Source of the DNA: Streptomyces olivaceus
Lineage (GTDB): Bacteria > Actinomycetota > Actinomycetes > Streptomycetales > Streptomycetaceae
Assembly: GCF_000721235.1 (NCBI RefSeq)
Contig: NZ_JOFH01000006.1
Span: forward strand, 124,001-188,000
Direction: 5' to 3'
Length of the DNA: 64,000 bases
The translations under genes and the position numbers were made by a program. Below, in pieces: positions 1 through 9,338 of the stretch (within the stretch, counting starts at the first letter, position 1; every line of letters begins with the position of its first letter). Below the pieces are notes generated by a model. It was not told the DNA's origin and did not search any database. It worked only from the letters and a program-made list of their open reading frames with translations.

Positions 1-828
1 GAGGAGGTCCGCTCCGAGCGGCCCGACCTGTCCGCGCTGTGCCTGCTGGTGGGCGCGGAGGGCGACGGCTCGCTGGACGAGGCGGGCCTGGGCGCCGCGC
101 AGGTGGAGCTGGACCGGCTGGCCGGGGAGCTGCCGTTCCGGCCGGGTACGCCGCGGGCCTGGGCCGAGGCGCTGCGGGACCTGCTCGGTGAGCGGTACGG
201 GTTCCACGGGGTCGGCGCGGACTACCGGCGGCTGGAGTCGTCGTTGCTGCACGCGGTGCTGCGGCGCCGGCGCGGGCTGCCGATCCTGCTGTCGGTGGTG
301 TGGATGGAGGTGGCGCGGCGGGCGGGGGCGCCGGTGTACGGGGTCGCGCTGCCGGGGCACTTCGTGGTCGGGTTCGGGGCCGAGCCGGGGCTCGCGGGCG
401 GCTCCGCGGGCGGGGTGGAGGAGCGGGTGCTCGTCGATCCGTTCGACGGGGGGCGGCTGCTCAGCGGCGACGACGCGGAGGCGCTGGTCGCCGGGGCGAC
501 CGGGGCGGCGGGACTGACGCCGTCGATGCTGGAGCCCGCGGCGCCGTTGGACGTGGTGACGCGGGTGCTGAACAACGTCCGGGCGTGGGCTGCGGGGCGG
601 CCGGAGCAGTCCGCGGTGGGGCTGTGGGCGATCGAACTGGCGCTGCTGCTGCCGTCGCACGCGGCGCGGCTGCGGTACGAGCGGGCGCGGCTGCTGGTGG
701 AGCGGGGGGAGTTCCTGGCGGGGGCCGGGGAGTTGGAGGCGTACGCGGAGGTGGTGGGGGCCGTGGACGAGGCGGGCGCGGAACGCGTGCGGGGGGAGGC
801 TCGGTCGGCTCGGGCGATGTTGAACTGA
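1..828 (+). CDS. SirB1/transglutaminase-like family protein (5' partial)
   Basis: The reading frame is open from base 1, so the start lies outside the window; the GTG at 49 is probably internal. The product resembles the SirB1 N-terminal (Transglut_core2) family. A helical N-terminal part is followed by the diagnostic stretch RRRGLPILLSVVW, then VARRAGAPVYG and the PGHFVVGFG motif, and then a helical, TPR-like C-terminus. Such proteins keep a transglutaminase-like fold but usually lack the catalytic triad, and their biochemical role is not established. The gene stands alone, with a GC-rich heptamer repeat immediately after its stop codon. The family call is fairly sure; the function is not. 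Confidence 0.8.
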   Translation, partial: EEVRSERPDLSALCLLVGAEGDGSLDEAGLGAAQVELDRLAGELPFRPGTPRAWAEALRDLLGERYGFHGVGADYRRLESSLLHAVLRRRRGLPILLSVVWMEVARRAGAPVYGVALPGHFVVGFGAEPGLAGGSAGGVEERVLVDPFDGGRLLSGDDAEALVAGATGAAGLTPSMLEPAAPLDVVTRVLNNVRAWAAGRPEQSAVGLWAIELALLLPSHAARLRYERARLLVERGEFLAGAGELEAYAEVVGAVDEAGAERVRGEARSARAMLN

Positions 829-875
829 CCGGTGGCCGGTGGCCGGTGGCCGGGGGCCGGGGGCCGGGGGCCGGC
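829..875. repeat. 7-bp tandem repeat (GGTGGCC / GGGGGCC)
   Basis: About three copies of GGTGGCC run into about three copies of GGGGGCC, directly after the stop codon of the upstream gene. The tract is intergenic and shows no coding sign. It looks like replication slippage in GC-rich spacer DNA. Confidence 0.7.
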
Positions 876-1026
876 ATCGGACCGGCGGTCGAGGTGGGCC
901 GGGGGTGGGTCGCGCGGCCCGGCGCTTGCGGGGTGCCGCCGCGCCCACCCGTGCCGCCCCGCGAGGTCCTGTGCGTGCGGGGCGCGACTGTGTCCGACCG
1001 GCTCCCCCGGGGCAGCGTACGCGCGG

Positions 1027-1058
1027 GAGGGGCGCCCGGCGGGTGCCGGGCGCCCCTC
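1027..1058 (-). terminator. Hairpin terminator of the peptidoglycan-binding protein gene
   Basis: Perfect 14-bp inverted repeat (1027-1040 and 1045-1058) with a GGGT loop, 14 bases past the stop codon at 1072 of the minus-strand gene. There is no long U-tract, as is usual in Streptomyces. Confidence 0.75.
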
Positions 1059-1071
1059 TCGTCGTCCGGCG

Positions 1072-3282
1072 TCAGCTGGGGTTGGTGTCGATGACGGCTA
1101 CGCGGTCGGTCTTGCTCTTCAGGGCCTCGCGCAGGGCGCCGTAGACGTCCTCGGGGGTGACCGGCGTCTTCTCGCCGTTCCCGCGGGTGATGAGCACGCC
1201 GTCGAACGCCTGGCCGTACAGCTCCTTGAGGGCGTTCAGGTCGGGCTTGTCGACCAGCTTGCCGTCGACGGCCGTGACCCCGAGGAACTTCCAGAGGGAC
1301 TTCTCCGGGCTCATCGGAACGGAGTGCGCGGCGTCGGTCTGGACGGTCACCTGCGCGGCCATCGCCGGCTGGGCGAACTCCTTCAGCATCCGGTCGACCT
1401 CGGCCTTGGGGACCGTCGGCTGCTGCTCGGTCGTCGGGACGTTCACCGCGGCGGCGTTGCCGGTCTCCACCTGGGTGCGGTACGCCGCCTGCACGGCCTC
1501 GGTCGACTTGTCGACGTCGATGCCCTTGCCCGCCTTGCCGTACACCGGGACGGCCTTGCCCGGCTTGAACTCGACCGTGCCCTCGGTGACCGATCCGGCT
1601 CCGCCGGCCGCGTCCGCCAGGGCGGCGTGCAGCTTCTCCTCGTCGACGGGCATGGACGGTTCGACCACCCGCTTCTGCCCGAAGAGCGAGCCGATCACGG
1701 ACATCGGGTTGTAGTCGCTCGTCGCCGCGGCGCTGGCGGTGGCCTGCGTGTCGAACTGGAGGCCCGCCTGGTCCGGCTTCAGGGAGACGGTCTCGCCGTC
1801 CACCGTGAGCTTGAGCGGCTTGCCCGCGCGGTCGGCGAGCGCCTTGTCCAGCTTCTCGACGGCGTCGTCCCGGGTGCTGCCGCCGATGTCGATGCCGAGC
1901 ACGGTGGTGCCCTTGGGGACGTCGGAGCGGTTCATCAGCAGGCCGGCGCCGTAGGTGACACCGGCGACGACGACCAGGCCGCCGACGAGCAGCGGGAGCT
2001 TGCCGCGCCCCTTCTTCTTGGCGGGCTTGGCGGAGCTCGCCGGGGGCGTGGAGACCGGCTCGGGCAGCTTGGGCGGCGTGTGCGCGAGCGGTCCGTCGCC
2101 GGACGGGCCGGGCGGGAAGGGCGCGTTGTGGTCTCCCGGTACGACGGGGATGCCGCTGGTGACGGTGTTGCCGGAGATGTTGTCCGGGTTGCCGTAGCCG
2201 GGGGCGCCGGGCTCGGAGACCTGCTTCTGCGGGGTGAGGATCGCGGTGTCGTCGCTGAGGCCGCCGCCGGGGCCGGGGCGGGCGGCGTCCCGGCCGGGGC
2301 CCTGCGGGGCGCCGGGACCGCGCGGTCCGGGGGCGGCGAAGTCCTCCGCAGGGGGCGGCGACAGCCGGCTGTCGCCGGTGACCGGGCCGCCGGTGGGGCC
2401 TGCCGGGCCGCGGGTGTCGCCGTACGGGGACTGGCCGCCGGGACCGTTCTGCCCGTTCGGGCCGGGGCCCTGCGCGTCCGGCCCGTCGCCCGAGAAGTAC
2501 GGCAGATCGTCGCGGCGCGGCTCGGCACCGCTGCCGCCGCTCGGCCGGGAGCCGTTGCCGAGCGGCCCCGCCGCCAGCGCCTCGGTCACGTCGAAGGACC
2601 CGGTGCCGCCGCCGTGACCGGGAGCCACCGGTCCGCCGGTCGCGCCGGGCAGGCCCGCGCCGTTGGTGGACCCGGCGCCGGAGCCGGGCCGGGAACCGCC
2701 GGGCGCGTTCATGGAGCCGACGACGCCACCGGGACGGCCACTCCCGCCGCCCGGCCGCGCACCGGCACCGGACGCGGGGCCGCCGGTGCCGGGAGCACCG
2801 GACGCGGGGCCCGAACCACCGGGCAGACCGGCGCCGTTGGTGGCGCCGCCGCCCTGAGTGCCCTTGCCCGGCCCGGACTTGCGGGGCGCGAACCAGTCGC
2901 TGGTCGGCTTGTCCCCGGCGGGCGCCGCGGGCTCGGCCGGGACCTCGGGGGCGGGGGCGGCCGCGGGCGCGGCGGCGCTCGGCGCCGTGTCGGGCCGCTC
3001 GGCACCCTTCGTCTCCCGGCCGTCGTCGGCGGCGCCCTCGGCGTCCCCGACGGGCTTGCGCACGACGACCGGCGGAATGGGCCGCGAACCCGGGATGTTG
3101 ATCCGGATACGGGTCGTCAGCGTCGTCTCGGTCTTGCGCTCCTCCGGTCGCGCGGCCGAACGGCCCGCGTCGGCACCGGCGTCGGAAGCCGTGGGTGTCC
3201 CGTAGGGCGGGGTGCCCGAGGGGTATGCGGCTCCGCCGCGCCCGTGGGGCCCGGAGGACGGACTGTCAGTTTCACGACTCAA
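1072..3282 (-). CDS. Membrane-anchored peptidoglycan-binding (PG_binding_4-like) protein
   Basis: 736 residues. The first 400 or so are a low-complexity cytoplasmic tail rich in Gly, Pro, Ser and Ala with imperfect repeats such as NGAGLPG and PGSGAG. A single membrane segment lies near residues 430-450 (PLLVGGLVVVAGVTYGAGLL). The extracellular part carries VanW-associated PG_binding_4-like repeats (VLGIDIGGSTRDDAVEKL and a second copy further on). No VanW domain follows, so the likely role is cell-wall binding rather than enzymatic. The start is a TTG at 3282 with GGGAG eight bases upstream. The N-terminal tail resembles intrinsically disordered tails of actinobacterial envelope proteins. The fold assignment is from motif resemblance only. 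Confidence 0.75.
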   Translation of the reverse strand: MSRETDSPSSGPHGRGGAAYPSGTPPYGTPTASDAGADAGRSAARPEERKTETTLTTRIRINIPGSRPIPPVVVRKPVGDAEGAADDGRETKGAERPDTAPSAAAPAAAPAPEVPAEPAAPAGDKPTSDWFAPRKSGPGKGTQGGGATNGAGLPGGSGPASGAPGTGGPASGAGARPGGGSGRPGGVVGSMNAPGGSRPGSGAGSTNGAGLPGATGGPVAPGHGGGTGSFDVTEALAAGPLGNGSRPSGGSGAEPRRDDLPYFSGDGPDAQGPGPNGQNGPGGQSPYGDTRGPAGPTGGPVTGDSRLSPPPAEDFAAPGPRGPGAPQGPGRDAARPGPGGGLSDDTAILTPQKQVSEPGAPGYGNPDNISGNTVTSGIPVVPGDHNAPFPPGPSGDGPLAHTPPKLPEPVSTPPASSAKPAKKKGRGKLPLLVGGLVVVAGVTYGAGLLMNRSDVPKGTTVLGIDIGGSTRDDAVEKLDKALADRAGKPLKLTVDGETVSLKPDQAGLQFDTQATASAAATSDYNPMSVIGSLFGQKRVVEPSMPVDEEKLHAALADAAGGAGSVTEGTVEFKPGKAVPVYGKAGKGIDVDKSTEAVQAAYRTQVETGNAAAVNVPTTEQQPTVPKAEVDRMLKEFAQPAMAAQVTVQTDAAHSVPMSPEKSLWKFLGVTAVDGKLVDKPDLNALKELYGQAFDGVLITRGNGEKTPVTPEDVYGALREALKSKTDRVAVIDTNPS

Positions 3283-3439
3283 GGCAGGTTCTCCCGGTTG
3301 GCTCCGCCGCCCGTCACACCTTCAAAGCGGGCGGCTCGGCGGCGCGCACCACCATACTGGCCACTTCTCGCGTGTATCCCCTGACCGCCGGGGAAACCCA
3401 CACGGGACTCGCACGCGCGTGGCACGGCGAAGCGGTACG

Positions 3440-3865
3440 TCACTTGCGAAGTCGGGCAGGGCCGCCGTCCGGTTGCCGAACCGGCGCGAGGGTGGCGCAG
3501 ATCACAGCGACGGCGATCCCGCCGAGCAGGAAGAGATAGGAGCCGCTGCCGGCGGCGAAGAGGAAGTCGCCCTCCGGACGGCTGGTGGTGAGCAGCACCA
3601 CCGCGAGCGCCCAGCCTGCGGCGGGCGCGACGGCTCCACCCCGGCGCCCCACGGCACGGCCCGCGCCGACGCACAGGCCCGCCTCGGCGGCCAGCGCGAG
3701 GAGCAGTCCGCCGGGGAACCACGCCGGTTGCAGCAGCGCACCCGCGACCCCGACGACGGCGCCGAGCACGAAGAGCCCCACGTACAGGGCGGCCCGGCCG
3801 GGCGAGGGCGGACGCAGGGGCTGGGCCAGAGCGGAGGTGACCGCCGGCTCGTTGCGCTTGCTCAC
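3440..3865 (-). CDS. DUF6113-like small integral membrane protein
   Basis: 141 residues with four hydrophobic segments (about 27-47, 49-70, 84-96 and 108-126) and a basic C-terminal tail. The sequence matches the actinobacterial family usually annotated DUF6113, found next to mshB; no function is known. The GTG start at 3865 overlaps the mshB stop codon as GTGA, so the two genes are translationally coupled and probably belong to one transcript. A role linked to mycothiol metabolism or envelope redox state would be inference from position only. Confidence 0.8.
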   Translation of the reverse strand: MSKRNEPAVTSALAQPLRPPSPGRAALYVGLFVLGAVVGVAGALLQPAWFPGGLLLALAAEAGLCVGAGRAVGRRGGAVAPAAGWALAVVLLTTSRPEGDFLFAAGSGSYLFLLGGIAVAVICATLAPVRQPDGGPARLRK

Positions 3866-4749
3866 GGCGCCTCCTCGGTCGCGTCGCCCCCGCCGATCCC
3901 GGCGAAGAGATCATGCTCACGCCCGCCGCCTCCGCCCCGCTCACCGCGCACCAGTTCGTAGTACTCGGTGGTGATGATCGGCTGGGCCAGGTCGTTGGAG
4001 AGGACGAAGTACGGTTCGGCGACCGTGACCTGCGTGGCGTGGGCCCGCATCGCGGCGGCCTTGGCGGCGGCGTACGGGGTGCCCTCGCCGTGGATCTCGG
4101 TCGTGATCCGCTCGTCGTCGACGACACCCGGCACGTCCTCGACACCGGCCGCCTTCTCGAACGGCAGCCCCGGCAGCTCGTCCCGGAGCCGGGCGAAGGC
4201 GGCGTCGGCCCAGGAGCGCGGCACGCGGTTCCAGTAGACCTTGGCGACCGGGCACCCGGCCTCGGCCGCCAGCTCCACCGCGCGCATGGCGACGCGGTGG
4301 GCCTGGATGTGGTCGGGGTGGCCGTAACCGCCGTCGGGGTCGTAGGTGACGAGCACCTGGGGCCGGACCTCGCGGATCACGTCGACGAGGAGCGCCGCGG
4401 CCGCGTCGACGTCGGCCTGCCAGAGACAGCCGGGGTCGTCGTTGTCGCCCAGGCCCATCATCCCCGAGTCGGAGAACCGCCCGGGCCCGCCCAGCAGCCG
4501 GAAGTCGCCGACGCCGAGCGCGCGCATCGCCTCCGCCAGCTCACCCCTGCGGTGGCCGCCGAGAGCGGCGCCGGACAGATGGGCCAGCTCGGGCGGGATG
4601 ACCTCGCCCCGCTCTCCGAGGGTGCAGGTCACCAGCGTCACGTGCGCGCCCTCGGCCGCGTACCGGGCCATGGTGACGCCATTGTTGATCGACTCGTCGT
4701 CCGGGTGCGCGTGCACCAGCAGCAGACGCCGGCCGGGCAGTTCCGTCAT
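3862..4749 (-). CDS. mshB: N-acetyl-1-D-myo-inositol-2-amino-2-deoxy-alpha-D-glucopyranoside deacetylase
   Basis: 295-residue member of the PIG-L/LmbE deacetylase family that removes the acetyl group from GlcNAc-inositol in mycothiol biosynthesis, a cytosolic Zn-dependent step. The zinc motif AHPDDE is at residues 14-19 and the second metal histidine lies in [11 protein letters not shown] near the middle. The C-terminal part AHATQV...EYYELVRG is typical of MshB. The ATG at 4749 gives the standard N-terminus [19 protein letters not shown]; the longer upstream open frame is antisense noise over the neighbouring gene. It overlaps the downstream DUF6113-like gene by four bases. Confidence 0.95.
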   Translation of the reverse strand: MTELPGRRLLLVHAHPDDESINNGVTMARYAAEGAHVTLVTCTLGERGEVIPPELAHLSGAALGGHRRGELAEAMRALGVGDFRLLGGPGRFSDSGMMGLGDNDDPGCLWQADVDAAAALLVDVIREVRPQVLVTYDPDGGYGHPDHIQAHRVAMRAVELAAEAGCPVAKVYWNRVPRSWADAAFARLRDELPGLPFEKAAGVEDVPGVVDDERITTEIHGEGTPYAAAKAAAMRAHATQVTVAEPYFVLSNDLAQPIITTEYYELVRGERGGGGGREHDLFAGIGGGDATEEAP

Positions 4750-4819
4750 GGGCTCCACCCTATGAGTACCGGGGAGCGGGCGGGCCGCCTCCCCTGCGCA
4801 AAGGGTCCGGATGCGACGA

Positions 4820-4850
4820 GCGGGACCACTTCCGGGCGAAGTGGTCCCGC
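4820..4850 (-). terminator. Hairpin terminator of the DUF6351 gene
   Basis: Perfect 12-bp arms (4820-4831 and 4839-4850) with a 7-base loop, about 43 bases past the stop codon of the DUF6351 gene and upstream of mshB. It separates the two minus-strand genes. Confidence 0.75.
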
Positions 4851-4892
4851 CGCTCGGTGCCGGTCGAGCCCGGCGGCCGGCGAGGTCCGGGG

Positions 4893-7208
4893 TCAGGGCC
4901 GGTGCGCGTGGCCGGGCAGGGCCTGCCAGGGGCCGGCGGGCGCCCGCTGCTCGCGCCCCGGCCGGCTCCAGTCGCAGACGCCCGAGGGGAACGCGGCACG
5001 CAGGGCGCGCAGCTCGGCCCGGGTGAAGTCGACCGCGTAGTCCTCCGGGTCGAGCGGCCGCAGTCGGCAGGCGATCACGTCGTCCGCGAGTGGTGCGCCG
5101 GCCGCGAGGCGCGGGGTCTCGTACGCCGGGTAGAGCGCGCCGCACTCCCCCCGGTTGTCCTGGTCCAGCCGCTGCTCGATCTTGCGGGGCTCGGCGTCCC
5201 GGGTCCAGCAGGCGTCGGTCAGAGCGGCCGGTTTGCGGGCGATCACCTCGCGTGCGGAGGGCCGCGCGGCCCCCGTCGTCCACTCCGCCCGGCCGTCCTC
5301 GGTGAGCGAGGTCAGCCAGGCGTCCATCTCCGTCAGCGCGTGCCGCAGCGCGGGGCTGCGCAGACTGAAGCCGTACCGGTTGTCCTCCTCCAGCATGACC
5401 TGGTTGGCGGCGGTTCCGTTCGCCGCGATCAGCCGGGCCCGGGTCGAGAACCCGTGTACGGCCATGTGGATGTCGCCGCCGGGCAGGTCGTCCGTGTAGG
5501 AGCGGTGGTCGATGATCGGCGTGCTGGCGAGACCGCCGCCGCCCCACAGGACGCGGCCCGTGCGGTAGGCCGCGCTCGTCGCCGAGGCGTCCGCGTGCAC
5601 CCGGCCGGCGGTGAAGCCGGCGTCGCGGTCGATGCCTCCGATCCGGGTGTTGAGGTCGATGAACTGCGCCTTGCCGATCTCTCCCGCGTTGAGGGCGTCG
5701 AGACCGTACTGCACGCCGACGTTGTCCAGGGGGCGCAGCGCGGCTCCGGTGCGCGGGTCGGTGCCGTACACGTTCACCGTGTGGTCGAAGACCGTGCCGC
5801 GCGCACCGCCGGGGTTGGTCCGGGCGTCGTAGCGCTGGTCCGCGGGGAGGTTGGCCGGGAACTCCGCGTCGGGGTCGAGGCGTTTGGCGCCGTCGCTGAG
5901 GTTGGCGATGCTCGCGTGCTCCCGGAACCCGGAGACGGCGCGTTGCTGTTCGCGCGTGAACGGTCGCGGGGTGGTGGCGGAGCCGTCGGTCCGGGTGAAG
6001 TAGTGGTCCAGCAGCCGGGAGTCGAGAAGGGTGAGGTTCGTGGCCGAGGTGACGTCCGGGAAGCTGCACCCGACGATGATCCCGTCGAGCAGGCCGGGGT
6101 AGTTGTCGGCGATCTGGTGGCTCTGGTACGAGCCTCCCGAGCAGCCCCAGCCGATGGTGAACCGCGGCGCTCCGTAGCGTTCGGCGAAGTGCTCCTTGAC
6201 CATCATCGTGGTCTCGGAGGCCAGCAGGTCGTTGCAGTTGTTACCGAAGACGTTGAGCGACGACGACGCGACGGCGTAGCCGCGGCCGAGCATCTCGGTG
6301 TCCAGGACCCCGCCGGTGCCGGAGCCCTGCGTGTACCAGCCGCCGCGGCAGCCACCGCCGAAGGTGTAGATCAGCCGGTCGTTCCAGCCCGGGCTGCGGC
6401 TGTCGCGGTCCGGCGCCGGTGCGGCCGGGTCCGCCAGCATGGAGATCTGGTAGACGGCGCGGTTCAGGGTGCCGGTCTCGACGCGGATGAGGAAGGGCAC
6501 GCGCCGCCCGGCGGTGGTGGTGGTCGTGGCCAGGTCGGCGGGCTCGGCCGCCGGATCTGCGAGTGGCTTCACCGAGCCGTCCGTCGACCGGTACGCGTAG
6601 TCGACGCGGGTGCGGATCGAGCAGTCCCGGTCGAGGGGGGCGCCGAGGGTCGAGCCGTCGACGAGTTCGAAGTCCTCGGTGGAGCAGGCGAAGGGCTGCT
6701 CGTGCGGTCCGCTGATCACGGGGCCGGTCGAGGGGTGGTTCGTCACCCGCAGGGACGCCGGCCTGGTGTGCGCCCCCGCGACGGCGGCCGTGATCCGGTT
6801 CGCGCCGGTGCGCAGTCCGGTGACCAGACCCGTGAGGGTGCGCGGGTTGCCGTCCGGTGCCGAGAAGGCGCCGGTCACGTCCACGCCGTCCCGGGCGACC
6901 CGGACCCGCCCGGGGTCCACGCCGTCCGGGACGCCGACCCGGAGGAGCACGTCGCCGCCGGTGACCGTGTCGGCCCGTGCGGAGACGGTGCCGAGGGAGG
7001 GTCCGCGGCCCGGCGCCCCGGTACCGGCGTCGGACGCGTTGGGCAGCAGCACCACCAGAAGTGCCCCTGCCAGCAGTGCCGTGGCCGGAGTGTCGCGCCG
7101 GCGCACGAGCACGGCCAGGGGCCGGAATGACCGCACGCGGAGCGCAACTGCGCGTATTCGTCGCGATCTTGACAACCTTGCAGCGCTTTCATGAACGCTT
7201 CTTCTCAT
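4893..7208 (-). CDS. Secreted DUF6351-family protein (alpha/beta-hydrolase-like)
   Basis: About 771 residues from the ATG at 7208, which has GGGGAAG at good spacing; a GTG at 7250 would add 14 residues. A positively charged N-terminus is followed by a hydrophobic stretch ([21 protein letters not shown]) that reads as a signal peptide or anchor. A beta-rich domain comes next ([22 protein letters not shown]). The large C-terminal region contains [25 protein letters not shown], a nucleophile-elbow-like motif with GCSGGS in place of GxSxG, and [14 protein letters not shown] near the end. This matches DUF6351, a family resembling tannase/feruloyl-esterase-type hydrolases, with no proven substrate. 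It is divergent from the exported dioxygenase, so aromatic or plant-polymer catabolism outside the cell is plausible but inferred. Confidence 0.8.
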   Translation of the reverse strand: MRRSVHESAARLSRSRRIRAVALRVRSFRPLAVLVRRRDTPATALLAGALLVVLLPNASDAGTGAPGRGPSLGTVSARADTVTGGDVLLRVGVPDGVDPGRVRVARDGVDVTGAFSAPDGNPRTLTGLVTGLRTGANRITAAVAGAHTRPASLRVTNHPSTGPVISGPHEQPFACSTEDFELVDGSTLGAPLDRDCSIRTRVDYAYRSTDGSVKPLADPAAEPADLATTTTTAGRRVPFLIRVETGTLNRAVYQISMLADPAAPAPDRDSRSPGWNDRLIYTFGGGCRGGWYTQGSGTGGVLDTEMLGRGYAVASSSLNVFGNNCNDLLASETTMMVKEHFAERYGAPRFTIGWGCSGGSYQSHQIADNYPGLLDGIIVGCSFPDVTSATNLTLLDSRLLDHYFTRTDGSATTPRPFTREQQRAVSGFREHASIANLSDGAKRLDPDAEFPANLPADQRYDARTNPGGARGTVFDHTVNVYGTDPRTGAALRPLDNVGVQYGLDALNAGEIGKAQFIDLNTRIGGIDRDAGFTAGRVHADASATSAAYRTGRVLWGGGGLASTPIIDHRSYTDDLPGGDIHMAVHGFSTRARLIAANGTAANQVMLEEDNRYGFSLRSPALRHALTEMDAWLTSLTEDGRAEWTTGAARPSAREVIARKPAALTDACWTRDAEPRKIEQRLDQDNRGECGALYPAYETPRLAAGAPLADDVIACRLRPLDPEDYAVDFTRAELRALRAAFPSGVCDWSRPGREQRAPAGPWQALPGHAHRP

Positions 7209-7327
7209 GGTCGATTTCTTCCCCGGCCGCACGAGGGAGACCCTCACCACCGTCGGCCCCGTACTTCACAGCCCGCACACAGTCGGCGCCGAGCCGGTTC
7301 ACGGGTTGGGTTGCCAGGCTCGCCTCC

Positions 7328-8332
7328 ATGCGCAAGCCAAAAGCCAACGAGACCCCCGACGGCCCCACCTACCAGGGACGTCTGCTCCCCCACCCCGAGG
7401 AGGAGGTCGTCGACCAGGGGCTGGGGTTCGACCTCGGCACGCTCGTCTCGCGCAGGCGGGCCCTGTCCTTCCTGGGCGGCGTCGGCGGCATGGCCGCACT
7501 CGCGGCGTGCGGATCGGGCGGCAGCGCCTCGGGGAAGGCCACCGCCTCCGCGTCGTCCTCTTCCTCGTCCGACCTCACCGAGATTCCGGACGAGACCAAC
7601 GGCCCCTACCCCGCGGACGGCACCAACGGGGTCCAGGTCCTGGACCAGGACGGCATCGTCCGCCAGGACATCCGCTCCAGCTTCGGCGACTCGACCACCA
7701 CCGCGCCGGGCGTCCCCCTCACCTTCGAGTTCACCCTGCTGGACATCGTCGAGGACGGCCGACCGCTCGCCGGAGCCGCCGTCTACGCCTGGCAGTGCGA
7801 CCGGGACGGCAACTACTCCCTGTACTCCAGCGGGATCGAGGACGAGAACTACCTGCGCGGCGTCCAGGTCGCCGACGACGACGGCCGGGTGAAGTTCGTC
7901 AGCATCTTCCCCGCCTGCTATCCGGGCCGCTGGCCCCACATCCACTTCGAGGTCTACCCCGACCTGGACTCCATCACCGACTACGACAAGCGGCTGTCGA
8001 CCTCCCAGCTGGCCCTTCCCAAGAGCGACTGCGAAACCGTCTTCGCCACCGACGGGTACGAGTCCTCCGTCGACAACCTGGCCAAGCTCACCCTCAAGAC
8101 GGACAACGTCTTCGGCGACGACGGCGGCGTCCATCAACTGGCGGCCATGAGCGGATCGGTGCGGGCCGGCTACACGGCGAAGCTGACCGTCCCCATCGAC
8201 ACCAGCACCGAACCCACCGGCGGCAACGCCCCCGGCGACGGTGGCGGCGCCCCGGAGGGCGGCGGTCCGCCGAGCGGAGCCCCGACCGGCGCACCGCCCA
8301 GCGGCGCCCCCTCGGGCGGACCGGGCAACTGA
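7328..8332 (+). CDS. Exported intradiol ring-cleavage dioxygenase lipoprotein
   Basis: 334 residues. The N-terminus carries a twin-arginine motif (SRRRALSFL, 41-49), then a hydrophobic run and a lipobox LAAC with Cys61, so the protein is probably Tat-exported and lipid-anchored outside the membrane. The catalytic domain is an intradiol (catechol/protocatechuate-type) dioxygenase: NGPYPADG, then PACYPGRWPHIHFEVYP with the H-x-H iron ligands and a tyrosine ligand. The enzyme would open catechol-like rings by Fe(III)-dependent cleavage. The last 50 residues are a Gly/Pro-rich tail. The start ATG at 7328 has only a weak ribosome site. The 119-bp gap to the divergent DUF6351 gene must hold both promoters. 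Confidence 0.85.
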   Translation: MRKPKANETPDGPTYQGRLLPHPEEEVVDQGLGFDLGTLVSRRRALSFLGGVGGMAALAACGSGGSASGKATASASSSSSSDLTEIPDETNGPYPADGTNGVQVLDQDGIVRQDIRSSFGDSTTTAPGVPLTFEFTLLDIVEDGRPLAGAAVYAWQCDRDGNYSLYSSGIEDENYLRGVQVADDDGRVKFVSIFPACYPGRWPHIHFEVYPDLDSITDYDKRLSTSQLALPKSDCETVFATDGYESSVDNLAKLTLKTDNVFGDDGGVHQLAAMSGSVRAGYTAKLTVPIDTSTEPTGGNAPGDGGGAPEGGGPPSGAPTGAPPSGAPSGGPGN

Positions 8333-8437
8333 CCTCCGCCGATCACCACGACACCGAAGCATCCTTCTCGCGCCGGCTTCGGCCTCCCGGTCACGCCCCC
8401 GTCCGAAGTCGGGGCCACGGGTCACCGCCCGGTGAAG

Positions 8438-9100
8438 TCACTTCTTTCCGTCGAGCACATGTGCGATGGCAAGGGCGATGCGCTCGATCCAGTCGATGGC
8501 GTCCGTCACCTCGTTCGCGTCGATGGACCGGCGCTTCTTGAGGTCGCCGTCCACCAGGTCGGCGTCGTGGGCGATGCGGTTCCTGCGCTGCGTGATCTCC
8601 AGGTAGCGGCTGCGGAGCGTCTTCTCGTTGAACGTGGTCCGCCCCTGGAAGAAGTGCTCGTTGATACAGCCCGCGGCCTCGTACCAGACCTTCCTCTCGG
8701 TGACGAGCTTGAGCACCTCGGAGATCTTCCCGGGGTGCTGGAGCGCCTGCACGGCGAGTTTCTCGCGCAGATGCTCCACGACGGCCTCGGAGAGATCGAC
8801 CTCGCCCCGCCGTACCGCCTCGACGCGGTGCAGCGGCAGTTCGTAGCGGCGCAGTTGCGGGGGCATCTCGGGACTGTCCCTGGCCGTCAGCTCGGCCACC
8901 CTTCGCAGTACTTCCTCGTGCAGCCAGTGGTCGATCGCGGCGACGGCCTGGACCCAGGCCGCCCGGTAGAAGTCGTCGATGTCGATCGTGGGTGACCGGA
9001 ACGGCGTCAGCATCCCTCCCGTCTTCACCATGCGGCGTGCGTAGGACAGGTTGGTCTGGAACGCCTCGAACTGACGCGTATGCGGTGCGGAAACAGCCAT
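8438..9100 (-). CDS. HEPN-type protein with Rx4H motif, candidate RNase effector
   Basis: 220 residues from the ATG at 9100; a GTG at 9172 would add 24. The protein is all-helical. Near the C-terminus it carries QRRNRIAHDA, an R-x4-H motif (R173, H178) in the position and context of the active site of HEPN ribonucleases. HEPN proteins commonly act as toxins or abortive-infection RNases, or as non-catalytic partners. I cannot assign a named subfamily. It lies on the same strand about 240 bases after the DprA-like/PRTase pair, which suggests, without proving, a shared system. Alternatives are a non-catalytic HEPN scaffold or a stand-alone toxin. Confidence 0.65.
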   Translation of the reverse strand: MAVSAPHTRQFEAFQTNLSYARRMVKTGGMLTPFRSPTIDIDDFYRAAWVQAVAAIDHWLHEEVLRRVAELTARDSPEMPPQLRRYELPLHRVEAVRRGEVDLSEAVVEHLREKLAVQALQHPGKISEVLKLVTERKVWYEAAGCINEHFFQGRTTFNEKTLRSRYLEITQRRNRIAHDADLVDGDLKKRRSIDANEVTDAIDWIERIALAIAHVLDGKK

Positions 9101-9239
9101 CTGCGACCCCGTGCTCACTCTTCGCCACGATCTTTGTGAGCACCCTTCCGGAGACGACGGGGGGTCGGTCAAGCCGGTGAGCGTTGTTCGGGCAAAGGTG
9201 ACCGAATCCGCTCCCCGTGTTTCCGGATCGGGCCGCTAC

Positions 9240-9282
9240 GAAGCCGTGGCTTCAGCGAAGTGCGGGAGCGATGCGGCTCCCG
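9240..9282 (-). terminator. Weak paired hairpins after the PRTase gene
   Basis: Two short stem-loops, 9240-9253 (GAAGCC/GGCTTC) and 9263-9282 (CGGGAGC/GCTCCCG), lie between the PRTase stop codon and the HEPN start. They could partly end the upstream transcript or lower HEPN expression. The stems are only 6-7 bp, so the call is tentative. Confidence 0.3.
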
Positions 9283-9338
9283 GTCGTCAGAGCGGTCCGC
9301 CTCGTGGCGAAGGGTGACGCACGGCCCAATGCCGTCGT

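Noticed and set aside
832..3384. Long plus-strand open frame of 850 codons
   Set aside because: It is antisense to the peptidoglycan-binding protein gene, is Arg/Gly-rich with no domain, and reflects high-GC shadow frames.
8354..8382. Terminator after the intradiol dioxygenase
   Set aside because: CCGAAGC/GCTTCGG has only 7-bp arms and a 15-base loop, too weak to list.
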